Origin: a virus
Reading direction: 5' to 3' (one strand)
Length of the DNA stretch: 42,910 nt
IMG/VR virus record: IMGVR_UViG_3300025326_000082
Location: 1 to 42,910 of that record
Shown here: piece by piece, positions 1 through 7,521 of the stretch
Position numbering within the stretch: the stretch's first letter is position 1
Layout of the letters: every line of letters begins with the position of its first letter
The notes under the pieces: model-generated
Database searches by the model: none
The model's input: only the letters and a program-made list of their open reading frames with translations
What the model was told of the DNA's origin: nothing
Translations under genes and position numbers: made by a program

Positions 1-2
1 GA

Positions 3-581
3 AATGAAATCCACAAGTCTGCTGAGGACTACATCAAGTCAAAGATTGCTAAGCTGCCAAAAGAGCTGGCTAACTTCAAAGATGTGTTTGGAAATCTTCG
101 TAAGCGATTTAAACGAAAGCTCATTGCCATGGTGGTTGAAGACACCTGGGCATTTCGCAAAGATTGGTCTAAAACAACATACGATGATTGGAACAACTGC
201 TGGCTTCGCATCAAGGTTGACCTTGGGGACTTCTCAGATGACTCAGCTGGAATGGTCGTCACAGATTGGAAGACGGGTAAATTCAAAGAGCAGAAAAATG
301 AGGAATACCGAGAGCAGCTAGAGCTCTACGCCCTTGGTGCCTTGATGTTTTACCCACACATCGAGGAGGTCTACTGTCGACTGGCTTACACTGACGAGGG
401 AACTCTTTGGCCTGATAACGTTGGTCTACACTTCACACGAAAAGACCTCCCAAAGCTAATGAAGCTCTGGGAAAAACGTGTGAAACCAATGATGGCCGAC
501 AAACGATTCCCACCCAGGCCTGGCGCATATTGTACCTACTGTCACTTTCGGAAGGCCAACAATGGCCCGTGTAAGTACTAG
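3..581 (+). CDS. Cas4/RecB-like PD-(D/E)XK nuclease, 5' end missing
   Basis: The reading frame is open from the window's left edge, so the N-terminus is lost. What is seen: an IHKSAEDYI helix of the type carrying the early His/Glu motif, then a KVDLGDF strand, the core nuclease motif DWKTGK (D...ExK-type active site, here D-W-K) and a QLELYAL helix with the Q-x-x-x-Y signature of RecB/Cas4 nucleases. The C-terminus has CTYC followed by a further Cys (GPCKY), which suggests the Fe-S cluster cysteines of Cas4-like enzymes. Family knowledge: such phage enzymes resect or process DNA ends in recombination and replication. It heads a block of DNA-processing genes (methyltransferase, VRR-NUC, SNF2 helicase). 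The family call is firm; the exact role is inferred. Confidence 0.85.
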   Translation, partial: NEIHKSAEDYIKSKIAKLPKELANFKDVFGNLRKRFKRKLIAMVVEDTWAFRKDWSKTTYDDWNNCWLRIKVDLGDFSDDSAGMVVTDWKTGKFKEQKNEEYREQLELYALGALMFYPHIEEVYCRLAYTDEGTLWPDNVGLHFTRKDLPKLMKLWEKRVKPMMADKRFPPRPGAYCTYCHFRKANNGPCKY

Positions 582-590
582 GAGTTTGTG

Positions 591-1097
591 GTGGGCATAA
601 TTCACAGCTTTGGTTCAGATGATTATTTGACGCCTCCTCAAATTATTAAGGCACTAGGGCCTTTTGACTTGGACCCAGCGTGCCCACCAAACATGCCTTG
701 GAAAACAGCAAAGAAAATGCTCACCAAGGAAGACGACGGCCTCCTTGATAAGTGGTGGAAATACAAGGCGCGTGTTTGGAACAACCCGCCATACAGTAGG
801 GTATGGCCTTGGGCCCAAAGATTGGCGTGGCACGTTGACGTCAACGGTGGTTCTGGCCATTTTCTTGTTACATCGAAATCAACTGGAACTCGCTCCGGCC
901 AGTTGATGTTGAGAACGGCTGACTCGGCGTTCTTTGTTGGTGGTCGGTGGCAGTTTTATCTTCCTTCTGGCGAAATCACAGAAGGAAAGTGGGTTGATAG
1001 TGTTCTCTATAATCTCACTCCTTTTGACACGGTAAAATGTATCAAAGCAATCGACAGCGAAGTTCTCAGTGGCGTTCTTATGAGAAGGCTGTTATGA
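591..1097 (+). CDS. dam: DNA N6-adenine methyltransferase (phage Dam family)
   Basis: Matches the phage DNA N-6-adenine-methyltransferase family: an early DDYLTPPQII segment, FDLDPACP (about residues 26-33) and the catalytic NPPY motif (about 66-69), followed by a conserved strand/helix region. About 168 residues, normal for this compact family, which lacks a separate target-recognition domain. It transfers methyl from SAM to adenine N6, protecting phage DNA or marking it. The preceding stop codon overlaps the Shine-Dalgarno AGGAG (580-584). GTG codons at 588 and 591 are both possible; the 6-nt spacing favours 591. It overlaps the next gene by ATGA, so translation is probably coupled. Confidence 0.88.
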   Translation: MGIIHSFGSDDYLTPPQIIKALGPFDLDPACPPNMPWKTAKKMLTKEDDGLLDKWWKYKARVWNNPPYSRVWPWAQRLAWHVDVNGGSGHFLVTSKSTGTRSGQLMLRTADSAFFVGGRWQFYLPSGEITEGKWVDSVLYNLTPFDTVKCIKAIDSEVLSGVLMRRLL

Positions 1098-1483
1098 CCA
1101 CTAAAACAGGCGGTAGATACGAGTCTGACATCGAAGAGGCTGTCTCGAAGAGAGCCCTCAATGAGCTTGGGGTTGCCAGTGTCAAGCTTGTTATGCGGTA
1201 CGCCAGTGGGTGGCCAGATCGATTGTACTGGATTCCAGGTGGCGTTCCGCTGGTTCATGAATACAAACGCCCTGGTGAAGAACCTGAGGGATTGCAGGCT
1301 GACCGCATTGAGTACTTGAGGAAGATCAAATATGAAATCGAAGTCCACGACGACGCAGACCTCGCTTTTCAAAGCGTCAAAAGAGCGTTGGAACGCGCAC
1401 AAGTATCAGAAAAAGGCAAAAAGCTTTTTGCTAAACAACGCGTGCGCAGCTCTGTTCCTCGACCCAGGTCTCGGAAAGACTAG
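1094..1483 (+). CDS. VRR-NUC domain nuclease
   Basis: A 129-residue protein with the VRR-NUC (PD-(D/E)XK superfamily) active site: GWPDR (Asp about 42), HEYKRP (Glu 56, Lys 58) and Gln 68 in the following helix. VRR-NUC proteins of phages cut branched or recombination DNA and usually sit beside a SNF2-type helicase, as here. The start is the ATG at 1094, which overlaps the previous stop as ATGA and has GAGAAGG upstream. The recognisable domain ends near residue 100. The last about 25 residues are encoded inside the start of the helicase gene, giving an unusually long 152-nt out-of-frame overlap. Confidence 0.88.
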   Translation: MTTKTGGRYESDIEEAVSKRALNELGVASVKLVMRYASGWPDRLYWIPGGVPLVHEYKRPGEEPEGLQADRIEYLRKIKYEIEVHDDADLAFQSVKRALERAQVSEKGKKLFAKQRVRSSVPRPRSRKD

Positions 1484-2834
1484 CATCACGCTTGACGCTG
1501 TTCGAGAGCTAAAAAAATCAGGCTACCCTGTCCGCGTGTTGATCGTGGCGCCAGTTCGAATTTGCCATCTTGTCTGGCCAGCCGAAATGGAAAAATGGCT
1601 CAATTTTGATGGGCTGACCTATGAAATCCTTCATGGGGCGAAGAAAGACCAGGCTTTGGAGCGTGAGGCTGATATCTACATTATCAACCCAGAGGGGTTG
1701 GATTGGTTAATCAAACCAGAAAAATGGAAGGACCCCAGAGGCCGAACAAATGTCCACATTGACGTCAAGAGGTTCAAGGAAATGGGGTTCAACATTTTGT
1801 TGATTGATGAGCTAACAAAATTCAAGCACCACGGCACAAATAAATTCAAGATCCTAAAAGAGGTCCTTCATACGTTTGATCGACGGTGGGGTCTTACTGG
1901 GTCACCCGTGGCAAATGGTCTTCTGGACTTATTTGGTCAGATGTACATCATCGACATGGGTCGAGCGCTTGGAAAATATATCACCCATTATCGAGCAAAG
2001 TACTTTGTACCTCACCCCTCTGGATTCGGCTTTGTGCTGGCTGAGGGCAAGGAAGAGGAGATCTATGAGGCAATCTCGCCTAGCGTGTTGTCCATGCGAG
2101 CTGATGATCACATTGACATGCCGCAGCTTGTCTCAAACATAATTCCAGTTGAGCTGAGTGACACGGCCAAGAAAATCTACTCCGCCTTAGAAGACATGCT
2201 TGTGGCCGACCTTGGCATAGGAAAGGTATCGGCCTCGTCTGCCGGGGTTCGCTCAAACAAATGTCGGCAAATCTCCGGTGGCGCCATCTATGATGACCCG
2301 CAGCTTGTCACGTTTGACAAGATCATCGCGAAGAAAAAAGAGCGCGACTACTACATTATTGATAACTCAAAAATTGAGGCGCTTGAAGGACTTATAGATG
2401 AACTTCAAGGATCTCCAATTTTGGTGGCCTATGAATACCAACACGAGTATGAGCGATTGAAGAAGGCGTTCCCAGAGGCGGTCTTTTTTCCAAACTCAAC
2501 TGACATGAAGCTGGCAAAAGCAGTCGAAAACAAGTGGAACAACGGCGAAATCCCAGTGCTTTTTGGGCAGGTTGAGGCGGTGGCACGTGGATTGAATCTT
2601 CAAAAGGCTGGCAATCATGTGGCATTTTACACCGTGCCATGGAATTACGAGACTTATGACCAGCTGATTCGCCGGGTCTGGCGTCAAGGTAACAAGAACA
2701 AACGCGTCTTTGTGCATCATTTAGTGGCAGATGTGGGCATTGATCATGTTGTGATGGCCGCGATCTCGCGGAAGGAACACGGCCATGATTCATTCTTTGA
2801 AGAACTTTCGAAACTTGGCAAAAAAGCAAGATAG
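1332..2834 (+). CDS. SNF2-family DNA helicase/translocase
   Basis: A 500-residue SF2/SNF2 ATPase. Seen: a Q-motif-like WNAHKYQ (about residues 20-26), Walker A DPGLGKT (44-50), motif Ia VLIVAP, motif II LLIDE (about 155-160), motif III LTGSP (about 187), and in the second RecA lobe ARGLNLQ and the motif VI QLIRRVWRQG (about 440-449). It lacks accessory domains, as is usual for phage members. Likely role: ATP-driven remodelling of DNA during replication, recombination or transcription switching, together with the adjacent VRR-NUC nuclease. ATG 1332 has a good ribosome binding site (GAGGAAG, 7-nt spacing) and is the only start upstream of the Q motif, so the 152-nt overlap is real. Confidence 0.92.
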   Translation: MKSKSTTTQTSLFKASKERWNAHKYQKKAKSFLLNNACAALFLDPGLGKTSITLDAVRELKKSGYPVRVLIVAPVRICHLVWPAEMEKWLNFDGLTYEILHGAKKDQALEREADIYIINPEGLDWLIKPEKWKDPRGRTNVHIDVKRFKEMGFNILLIDELTKFKHHGTNKFKILKEVLHTFDRRWGLTGSPVANGLLDLFGQMYIIDMGRALGKYITHYRAKYFVPHPSGFGFVLAEGKEEEIYEAISPSVLSMRADDHIDMPQLVSNIIPVELSDTAKKIYSALEDMLVADLGIGKVSASSAGVRSNKCRQISGGAIYDDPQLVTFDKIIAKKKERDYYIIDNSKIEALEGLIDELQGSPILVAYEYQHEYERLKKAFPEAVFFPNSTDMKLAKAVENKWNNGEIPVLFGQVEAVARGLNLQKAGNHVAFYTVPWNYETYDQLIRRVWRQGNKNKRVFVHHLVADVGIDHVVMAAISRKEHGHDSFFEELSKLGKKAR

Positions 2835-2844
2835 GGAGAGAATC

Positions 2845-3006
2845 ATGAAAGACAAGAAAGGGCCACCCATTCTCTGGATGCCATTTGACCCACCGAATGA
2901 CTGCATTTATGACAAACTTGAAAAAGACAGCCGAAATTCAGTTGTGGCGCTTGTTGTTCTTATTGGGTTCATTGGCGGAGTTATCTACTATGTCTGCTCT
3001 TTGTGA
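2845..3006 (+). CDS. Small single-pass membrane protein
   Basis: A 53-residue protein not recognised as a known family. The first about 30 residues are polar and proline-containing (PPILWMPFDPP). Residues about 33-52 form one hydrophobic helix (VVALVVLIGFIGGVIYYV), suggesting an inner-membrane protein with a cytoplasmic N-terminus. ATG 2845 is supported by AGGGAGAG immediately upstream. The longer frame from 2785 lies inside the helicase gene and is not needed. Overlaps the next gene by 17 nt. Function unknown. Confidence 0.6.
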   Translation: MKDKKGPPILWMPFDPPNDCIYDKLEKDSRNSVVALVVLIGFIGGVIYYVCSL

Positions 3007-3241
3007 CCCAGTCTCAGAGGAAGCGCTTGGCGCGTTAATCGAGAAGCCTATTGCCCAGTGGAAACATGGCGACTACGTCACTGTGATCACGGCCCTCTGT
3101 GAGCTCCACGAGATCAAGATGTTTAGACATCTAAATCCATCTGACATCGACCTGGCAGGCTTGGCCTACGCATTCTCGTTCAACACCAAAGAGCAGGTTG
3201 TTGCCTACGCCAGACACGTTTTAATTCGGTTTGGCAGGTAA
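2990..3241 (+). CDS. Hypothetical protein, 83 aa
   Basis: An 83-residue soluble, helix-rich protein, unrecognised. It opens MSALCDPVSEEALGAL and ends in an amphipathic helix (AYARHVLIRFGR). The ATG at 2990 has GGCGGAG nine bases upstream; the longer frame starting at 2885 reads through the preceding membrane-protein gene and is rejected. It is the last gene before a clear internal promoter at 3249. Confidence 0.6.
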   Translation: MSALCDPVSEEALGALIEKPIAQWKHGDYVTVITALCELHEIKMFRHLNPSDIDLAGLAYAFSFNTKEQVVAYARHVLIRFGR

Positions 3242-3248
3242 TTAGTTA

Positions 3249-3277
3249 TTTACACGGTGTGATGGCCATGATATGAT
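3249..3277 (+). promoter_or_regulatory. Strong sigma70-type promoter with extended -10
   Basis: TTTACA at 3249-3254 (5 of 6 to the -35 consensus), exactly 17 nt spacer, TATGAT at 3272-3277 (5 of 6 to the -10 consensus), with TGA directly before it, forming an extended -10 (TGn). Transcription would begin near 3284, giving a leader of about 26 nt before the ATG at 3310. It begins only 8 nt after the preceding stop codon, so it serves the outer-membrane protein gene independently of the operon. Confidence 0.75.
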
Positions 3278-3309
3278 GGTCTCGCTGAGGATACTTAAGG
3301 ATTGACCAA

Positions 3310-3747
3310 ATGCGAGCCATCATAACCATTCTTTTGACCTTATTTCTTTCACCGACCTGCTTTTCTAACGACCTTTCTACAGCCAAGATTGACCTTGGCA
3401 TGAGGTCGTACCATTGGAACAAGGTTGACGGTCTTGAATATAATGAGACAAACCACGACTTCATTGGAGTTGAGTACAAAAATTTGTTTGTTTCTAGTTA
3501 TGTCAACAGCGGGTTTAAACGAACCAACTCCATTGGTTATGTTTCCGACCAATTTTGTGTAAAAGACCACTTTGTTTGTGGCGACGTCATTGTCGGGCTA
3601 GCAACAGGGTACCAGTATAAGACTGGCAGAGACATCGATTTTGTGGTGGCTCCGCGGTTGGTGGTAGAGCTTACAGATAAGATGAATCTTACTATTTTTG
3701 GGTTTCCTGGCGAGGTTATCGCCGTCGGCTTTCAACTGGAATTCTAA
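3310..3747 (+). CDS. Secreted, probable outer-membrane beta-barrel protein
   Basis: A 145-residue protein with a clear Sec signal peptide (MRAIITILLTLFLSPTCFS, cleavage near residue 19). The mature part is made of alternating hydrophobic/polar strands (FIGVEYKNLFVSSYVN, DFVVAPRLVVEL, MNLTIFG) and ends with GFQLEF; a terminal Phe preceded by alternating residues is the beta-signal of Bam-assembled outer-membrane proteins. Two Cys (FCVKDHFVCG) could form a disulfide in the periplasm or a loop. The AAGGA site (3297-3301) has 8-nt spacing. With its own promoter it looks like a moron gene that alters the host surface, for example superinfection exclusion or LPS modification. That role is inference; no named family was recognised. 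Confidence 0.75.
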   Translation: MRAIITILLTLFLSPTCFSNDLSTAKIDLGMRSYHWNKVDGLEYNETNHDFIGVEYKNLFVSSYVNSGFKRTNSIGYVSDQFCVKDHFVCGDVIVGLATGYQYKTGRDIDFVVAPRLVVELTDKMNLTIFGFPGEVIAVGFQLEF

Positions 3748-3750
3748 TCT

Positions 3751-4020
3751 ATGGATCAGCCAAAGGCTATTGACAGAGCTCTTGCCCGTGTTATCTCCAC
3801 TGCCGGGATTGCGTATTACATTGGCCGCACCAAGAGCTGGGCAAATGCTCGTCGGGTTCTAGTGCTTGAGATGAACCACTCATCACCACGGGTTGTGAAA
3901 TACATCAAGGCATTGTTGTCACATGAAGATGGCGAAATGATGTTTTTGGAAATTTTGAACCAATGGGAAAATGACTCAAAGAAGGCTTCCATTATGGGGC
4001 GCCAAGATGAAGCTCTCTAA
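3751..4020 (+). CDS. Hypothetical protein, 89 aa
   Basis: Unrecognised 89-residue protein, predicted helical throughout, starting three bases after the outer-membrane protein stop, so probably co-transcribed from the 3249 promoter. No membrane segment, no catalytic motif. It overlaps the next gene's likely start by 14 nt. No Shine-Dalgarno is obvious before ATG 3751, suggesting translational coupling to the upstream gene. Confidence 0.6.
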   Translation: MDQPKAIDRALARVISTAGIAYYIGRTKSWANARRVLVLEMNHSSPRVVKYIKALLSHEDGEMMFLEILNQWENDSKKASIMGRQDEAL

Positions 4021-5155
4021 AGATTCACCAAAATACCGTCTTGCGTGGTTCCATGCCTTTGCGTGGCGTGGAAAAGTTCGCCATTATGGGGGCTCAGAGC
4101 TAGCTGGTCATGAGGCCATCGTCACAGCTATCACGAAGACCGCGATTCAATACGTTACGCATGACATATTGAGAGTTGAGGTCCGTGAGGTTTTGATTGA
4201 AGACTTCTTTAAGCTTGTTGCCCCAGATGCGAAATGCTTGGTGAAAGAATCCGCACTTCATCTTGCTCAAGCATCAAGATGGGAGAACTGCGTTCCGCCT
4301 GCCAAAGAACTTATTGAAAAAGTCATTGTTGCGCCAGAAACATTTCAAAAATACCAGGAGGTTGTTGTGAAAGGCAAAAATGCGTCTGCATTCCAAGAAG
4401 GATGCCAGCTCTATACTGATTCCAAAAGAAGGTTCTGCCTTCGTCTTCCAATCGACACGAAAGCGAAATCTCCCACTATCCGATTTATCCATCTTATTAC
4501 CGGCACGTTTCTTGAAGTTAAGACGCTGTCAGAAGCCGAATTCAATGAGCTGTTTAAGTCACAGCCCGTTGGAGCGTACCCGCTTGAAAAAGTAGGTTCG
4601 TATTTGTACGAGTACGCCCGCATTCTGGGTGCCACCGCTGAGGTCATGAACGCTCTCAGCACAATCATTCCGATAGCAAAAGAGGATCAAGACATGGCCA
4701 TTAAACGCGGCAGTGAAGCAAAGAAAACTCTTCAAGAAAAACTTGAGGCGGCTGAAGTTGCCAAAGAGAAAGAATCTAAGAAGGACAAGAAGCTGCACGC
4801 TGGCAAGAATCCGCCATTCGAAGGTGGCACGGTGAAGAAAGCCACGCTTGGTAAGCCATCCAAGGAAGAACCGGCAAAGCCAACTAAGAAAGAAGCTAAG
4901 ACTTCAAAAGTTGCTAAGGCTGATGACCATGCCCCGGCAAAATCGACCCTTAGCAAAAAATCCTCTAAAACTGAAACCCCAGGCTCCGCGGCAGACGCAT
5001 TTCGCTCTTTGATTCGCGTGGGCAAGATGTCTGATGACCAGATCTTTGCCTCAGTGCAAGAGGCGTTTGGCCTGGACGACAGCAAGCGTGGGTACGTCAA
5101 ATGGTATCGGAATGACATGCGGAAGAAAGGCGAGAAGGTGCCTGACGCAAAATAA
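4007..5155 (+). CDS. Hypothetical protein with Lys/Ala-rich linker and C-terminal GYVKWYRN domain
   Basis: About 382 residues, three parts. Residues about 1-230 are a folded alpha/beta region without a recognised motif. Residues about 230-320 are a coiled-coil-then-low-complexity linker rich in Lys, Ala, Ser, Pro and Thr, strongly basic and resembling histone H1-type tails. The last about 55 residues form a small domain (SLIRVGKMSDDQI...GYVKWYRNDMRKKG) of a type seen at the C-termini of various phage DNA-binding proteins. A nucleic-acid-binding role is inferred from charge and from neighbouring DNA genes. ATG 4007 is taken; ATG 3971 in the same frame is an alternative. Confidence 0.7.
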   Translation: MKLSKDSPKYRLAWFHAFAWRGKVRHYGGSELAGHEAIVTAITKTAIQYVTHDILRVEVREVLIEDFFKLVAPDAKCLVKESALHLAQASRWENCVPPAKELIEKVIVAPETFQKYQEVVVKGKNASAFQEGCQLYTDSKRRFCLRLPIDTKAKSPTIRFIHLITGTFLEVKTLSEAEFNELFKSQPVGAYPLEKVGSYLYEYARILGATAEVMNALSTIIPIAKEDQDMAIKRGSEAKKTLQEKLEAAEVAKEKESKKDKKLHAGKNPPFEGGTVKKATLGKPSKEEPAKPTKKEAKTSKVAKADDHAPAKSTLSKKSSKTETPGSAADAFRSLIRVGKMSDDQIFASVQEAFGLDDSKRGYVKWYRNDMRKKGEKVPDAK

Positions 5156-5192
5156 GTTGCGCCATCCCGTTAATCGTGCCAGGAGAGTTAAC

Positions 5193-5969
5193 ATGGCTGA
5201 ACGCCAGAAAAAAGAAAAATTGCGGGATGACCGTGATTATGATACCACGCAACTTCACGAGTCGGGACATGGACAGTCCCTTCATCGTGACTACTCCGCT
5301 CATTTTTGGCGGTGGAGCTTTGCCCGTAACTTCATCAAGAAGAGCGACAATGTTCTTGAGATTGGATGTGGCCAAGACCAGCCATTGAGCAAGATTTTGA
5401 CGCGTGGCGCGACAAAATCTTGTAACCACTACACTGGCGTAGACCTCAATAAATTGAAACCGTCAAAGAATGTGTGTCTGTCATTCTATGGTGAGTTCAA
5501 TTTTGTTGAGCGCTACAAAGAGCTGTTACGACCTGAGGGTTGGGATATTGTGGTGAACTACGAGGTCATTGAGCACATGAAAATTGAGCATGGCATCAAT
5601 CTTCTCAAAGCCATGTACGCCTGCCTCAAACCTGGCGGTGTTTTGCTCTTGTCAACGCCATGTTACGACGGAGTGCGGCATGCCGCCAATCACATCCACG
5701 AGTATACGGTGCCAGAACTCCAAAAGTACGTAGAGAAAACTGGTTTCGTCGTTGAACATCGATTTGGTACGTTCATGGACATCAAGCACATTGGCAAAGG
5801 CGACAGTGGCGTGAACAGTTCTCACATCAAGTCTGTACGCGATGCATTGTCTCAGTACTTTGACAATGACGCAATCAGCTGCATCTTTGCTCCATTGTAC
5901 CCAGACCACGCGCGCAACAACCTTTGGGTGTGCCGCAAACCGACACCTGTGAAAGGAGCAAAGAAGTGA
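5193..5969 (+). CDS. SAM-dependent methyltransferase (class I)
   Basis: 258 residues with a Rossmann methyltransferase core: motif I VLEIGCG (54-60), an acidic residue after the second strand (GVDLN), motif IV region WDIVVNYEVIEH, and LKPGGVLLLSTP, the post-motif of Methyltransf_11/25 proteins. The substrate cannot be read from the sequence; a small molecule, modified base or nucleotide is possible given the four nucleotide-metabolism genes that follow. AGGAGAG lies 5 nt before ATG 5193; the longer frame from 5034 overlaps the preceding gene and is rejected. Confidence 0.85.
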   Translation: MAERQKKEKLRDDRDYDTTQLHESGHGQSLHRDYSAHFWRWSFARNFIKKSDNVLEIGCGQDQPLSKILTRGATKSCNHYTGVDLNKLKPSKNVCLSFYGEFNFVERYKELLRPEGWDIVVNYEVIEHMKIEHGINLLKAMYACLKPGGVLLLSTPCYDGVRHAANHIHEYTVPELQKYVEKTGFVVEHRFGTFMDIKHIGKGDSGVNSSHIKSVRDALSQYFDNDAISCIFAPLYPDHARNNLWVCRKPTPVKGAKK

Positions 5970-6553
5970 GCGAAAAGAAACCTGAGTCATTATCAGAGGC
6001 TTCTGAAAATCTCAGTAGGGTCTGGGGTCGGCTAAAACGTGGCATTCACTACGCGATCTCAATGTTGATTGGCAATGACGATGAGCTTGAAGATGTTCGG
6101 CTCTTCCAAAAAAAATTTGGCCAGTTGAACTTCACAATCCCAGGTCATTTAACCAAGCGCAAGCTGAAGGAGCGGTCTGACTTCTTGCAGGAAGAGCTTG
6201 ATGAGTTCAAGCAAGCCTGCCAGTCACAGGATCTCGCCCTGCAGGCCGACGCGCTCATAGACCTTGTCTACGTCGCCAAGGGAACTGCTGTGATGCTCGG
6301 CCTCCCATGGGAAACGTTGTGGGACGACGTGCAACGCGCCAACATGGAGAAGGTCCCTGGGAAAACTCACCGCGGGCATCTGGTTGACGCCATGAAACCA
6401 CCTGGGTGGGTTGGCCCACGGACCATGGAAATTTTGTTGACCACGGGTTATCAGCCCAATGCTTGGGTTGATGAGATAAAGACAGACTGGTTAAGCAAGA
6501 TCGTAGTTGACGAGGAGAAGTGCCGTGACGACATTATCCACAAGCCACAGTAA
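5966..6553 (+). CDS. MazG-like nucleotide pyrophosphohydrolase (all-alpha NTP-PPase)
   Basis: 195 residues from GTG 5966, which overlaps the previous TGA and has AAAGGAG seven bases upstream. The metal-binding EExxE motif is EELDE (76-80), followed by the second acidic helix DALIDLVYVAKG (95-106) and the C-terminal DVQRANMEKV, typical of phage HisE/MazG-type hydrolases that split (d)NTPs into (d)NMP and PPi. In phages with altered bases these enzymes remove the canonical dNTP or supply dNMPs for modification, which fits the kinase, TS-like and deaminase genes next to it. The first about 45 residues are an unassigned extension. Confidence 0.85.
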   Translation: MSEKKPESLSEASENLSRVWGRLKRGIHYAISMLIGNDDELEDVRLFQKKFGQLNFTIPGHLTKRKLKERSDFLQEELDEFKQACQSQDLALQADALIDLVYVAKGTAVMLGLPWETLWDDVQRANMEKVPGKTHRGHLVDAMKPPGWVGPRTMEILLTTGYQPNAWVDEIKTDWLSKIVVDEEKCRDDIIHKPQ

Positions 6554-7520
6554 AAGGCTTACCATTTTTGAAGGTCCAGATGGCGGGGGCAAGACAACAA
6601 CAGCCAGAAAATATGCCGAACTCACCGGTGCGCGGTACGTCCACTTTGGCCCGATGAAGAACGTCAAAGAAGGTCTTGCCCGCATGTACGTCGAAGCCAT
6701 GATCCCCGCGCTTCTTGGATACCAAGACGTGGTCTTTGACCGGTGTTGGATGAGTGAAGGTCCGTATGGACGGGCGTTCCGCAATGGGGCTGATCGAATT
6801 GGGCGTGTTTACGAGCGAATGCTTGAGCGCGTCGCCCTTCGATGCGGGGCCGTTGTCGTTCGCTGCCTCCCAGAGTGGGCCATAATTCGTGAGAATTTTA
6901 TTCAGCGAAAGCAAGATGAGTACCTTGAAACTGAGGAGCAACTTCTCCATGTATATGATTCATATACCTGGATGACATCTGCACTGCCAATCATCGATTT
7001 TGATTACATAAAACAACGTGGTACGTTTTTTGACCCGCATTTGATTGATAACTATAGGGCAATAATTCACTCTCTTGACGTGCAATCAGCTGGCTTCTTT
7101 GGCGCCACAAATATCATCGTGGGGGAGGCATTCGCGGAGGTAAAGAATCAAGAGCCATTTCTTCAGTACCCATTTGTCTCATTCTCAGGAAACGGGTGCA
7201 GTGCCTGGCTTACTGGGCAGTTGGAGAAAATGGGCGTGCCGGAGCATGACTTGCTCTTTGTCAATGCCGATCAACATCGATTAGATGAATTTCTGGAACG
7301 GGCAATTGAGGTTGTTAATGAGATTCCAAATGGCCCTAAGGCACGGGTGATTGCGCTTGGAAACGCGGCTGAAAGTCGGTTGAACGCCGTGTTTGACAAC
7401 TCCTGGATGAAAGATACTTGGTTCTTTACCAAAGTTCCGCACCCGCAGAGCTGGTTGCGGTTTAACTCAAAACAGCCCTACGAGCCTCTCCAAAAAGCGC
7501 TCAATAAGCGAGGAAGTTGA
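6525..7520 (+). CDS. Deoxynucleoside monophosphate kinase fused to a uracil-DNA-glycosylase-like domain
   Basis: 331 residues from GTG 6525 (GAGGAGAAG upstream). N-terminal part (10-190): thymidylate-kinase-like P-loop domain with Walker A GPDGGGKTT (17-25), DRCW (72-75) in the dNMP-binding strand and an Arg-containing lid (RENFIQRKQDEYL). C-terminal part (about 195-310) has the outline of the UDG superfamily: VGEAFA (199-204), PFVSFSGNGCSAWL (216-229), a FVNA strand, VIALGNAA (275-282) and VPHPQ (304-308). The canonical catalytic residues of UDG motif A are not evident (AFA replaces APG), so it may bind, not excise, a modified nucleotide. The fusion is inferred from one continuous frame. It overlaps the MazG-like gene by 29 nt. 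Confidence 0.8.
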   Translation: MTTLSTSHSKRLTIFEGPDGGGKTTTARKYAELTGARYVHFGPMKNVKEGLARMYVEAMIPALLGYQDVVFDRCWMSEGPYGRAFRNGADRIGRVYERMLERVALRCGAVVVRCLPEWAIIRENFIQRKQDEYLETEEQLLHVYDSYTWMTSALPIIDFDYIKQRGTFFDPHLIDNYRAIIHSLDVQSAGFFGATNIIVGEAFAEVKNQEPFLQYPFVSFSGNGCSAWLTGQLEKMGVPEHDLLFVNADQHRLDEFLERAIEVVNEIPNGPKARVIALGNAAESRLNAVFDNSWMKDTWFFTKVPHPQSWLRFNSKQPYEPLQKALNKRGS

Positions 7521-7521
7521 A

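Noticed and set aside
4-321. Plus-strand frame at the left edge
   Set aside because: Out of frame with the nuclease gene, which has clear motifs in the third frame over the same bases.
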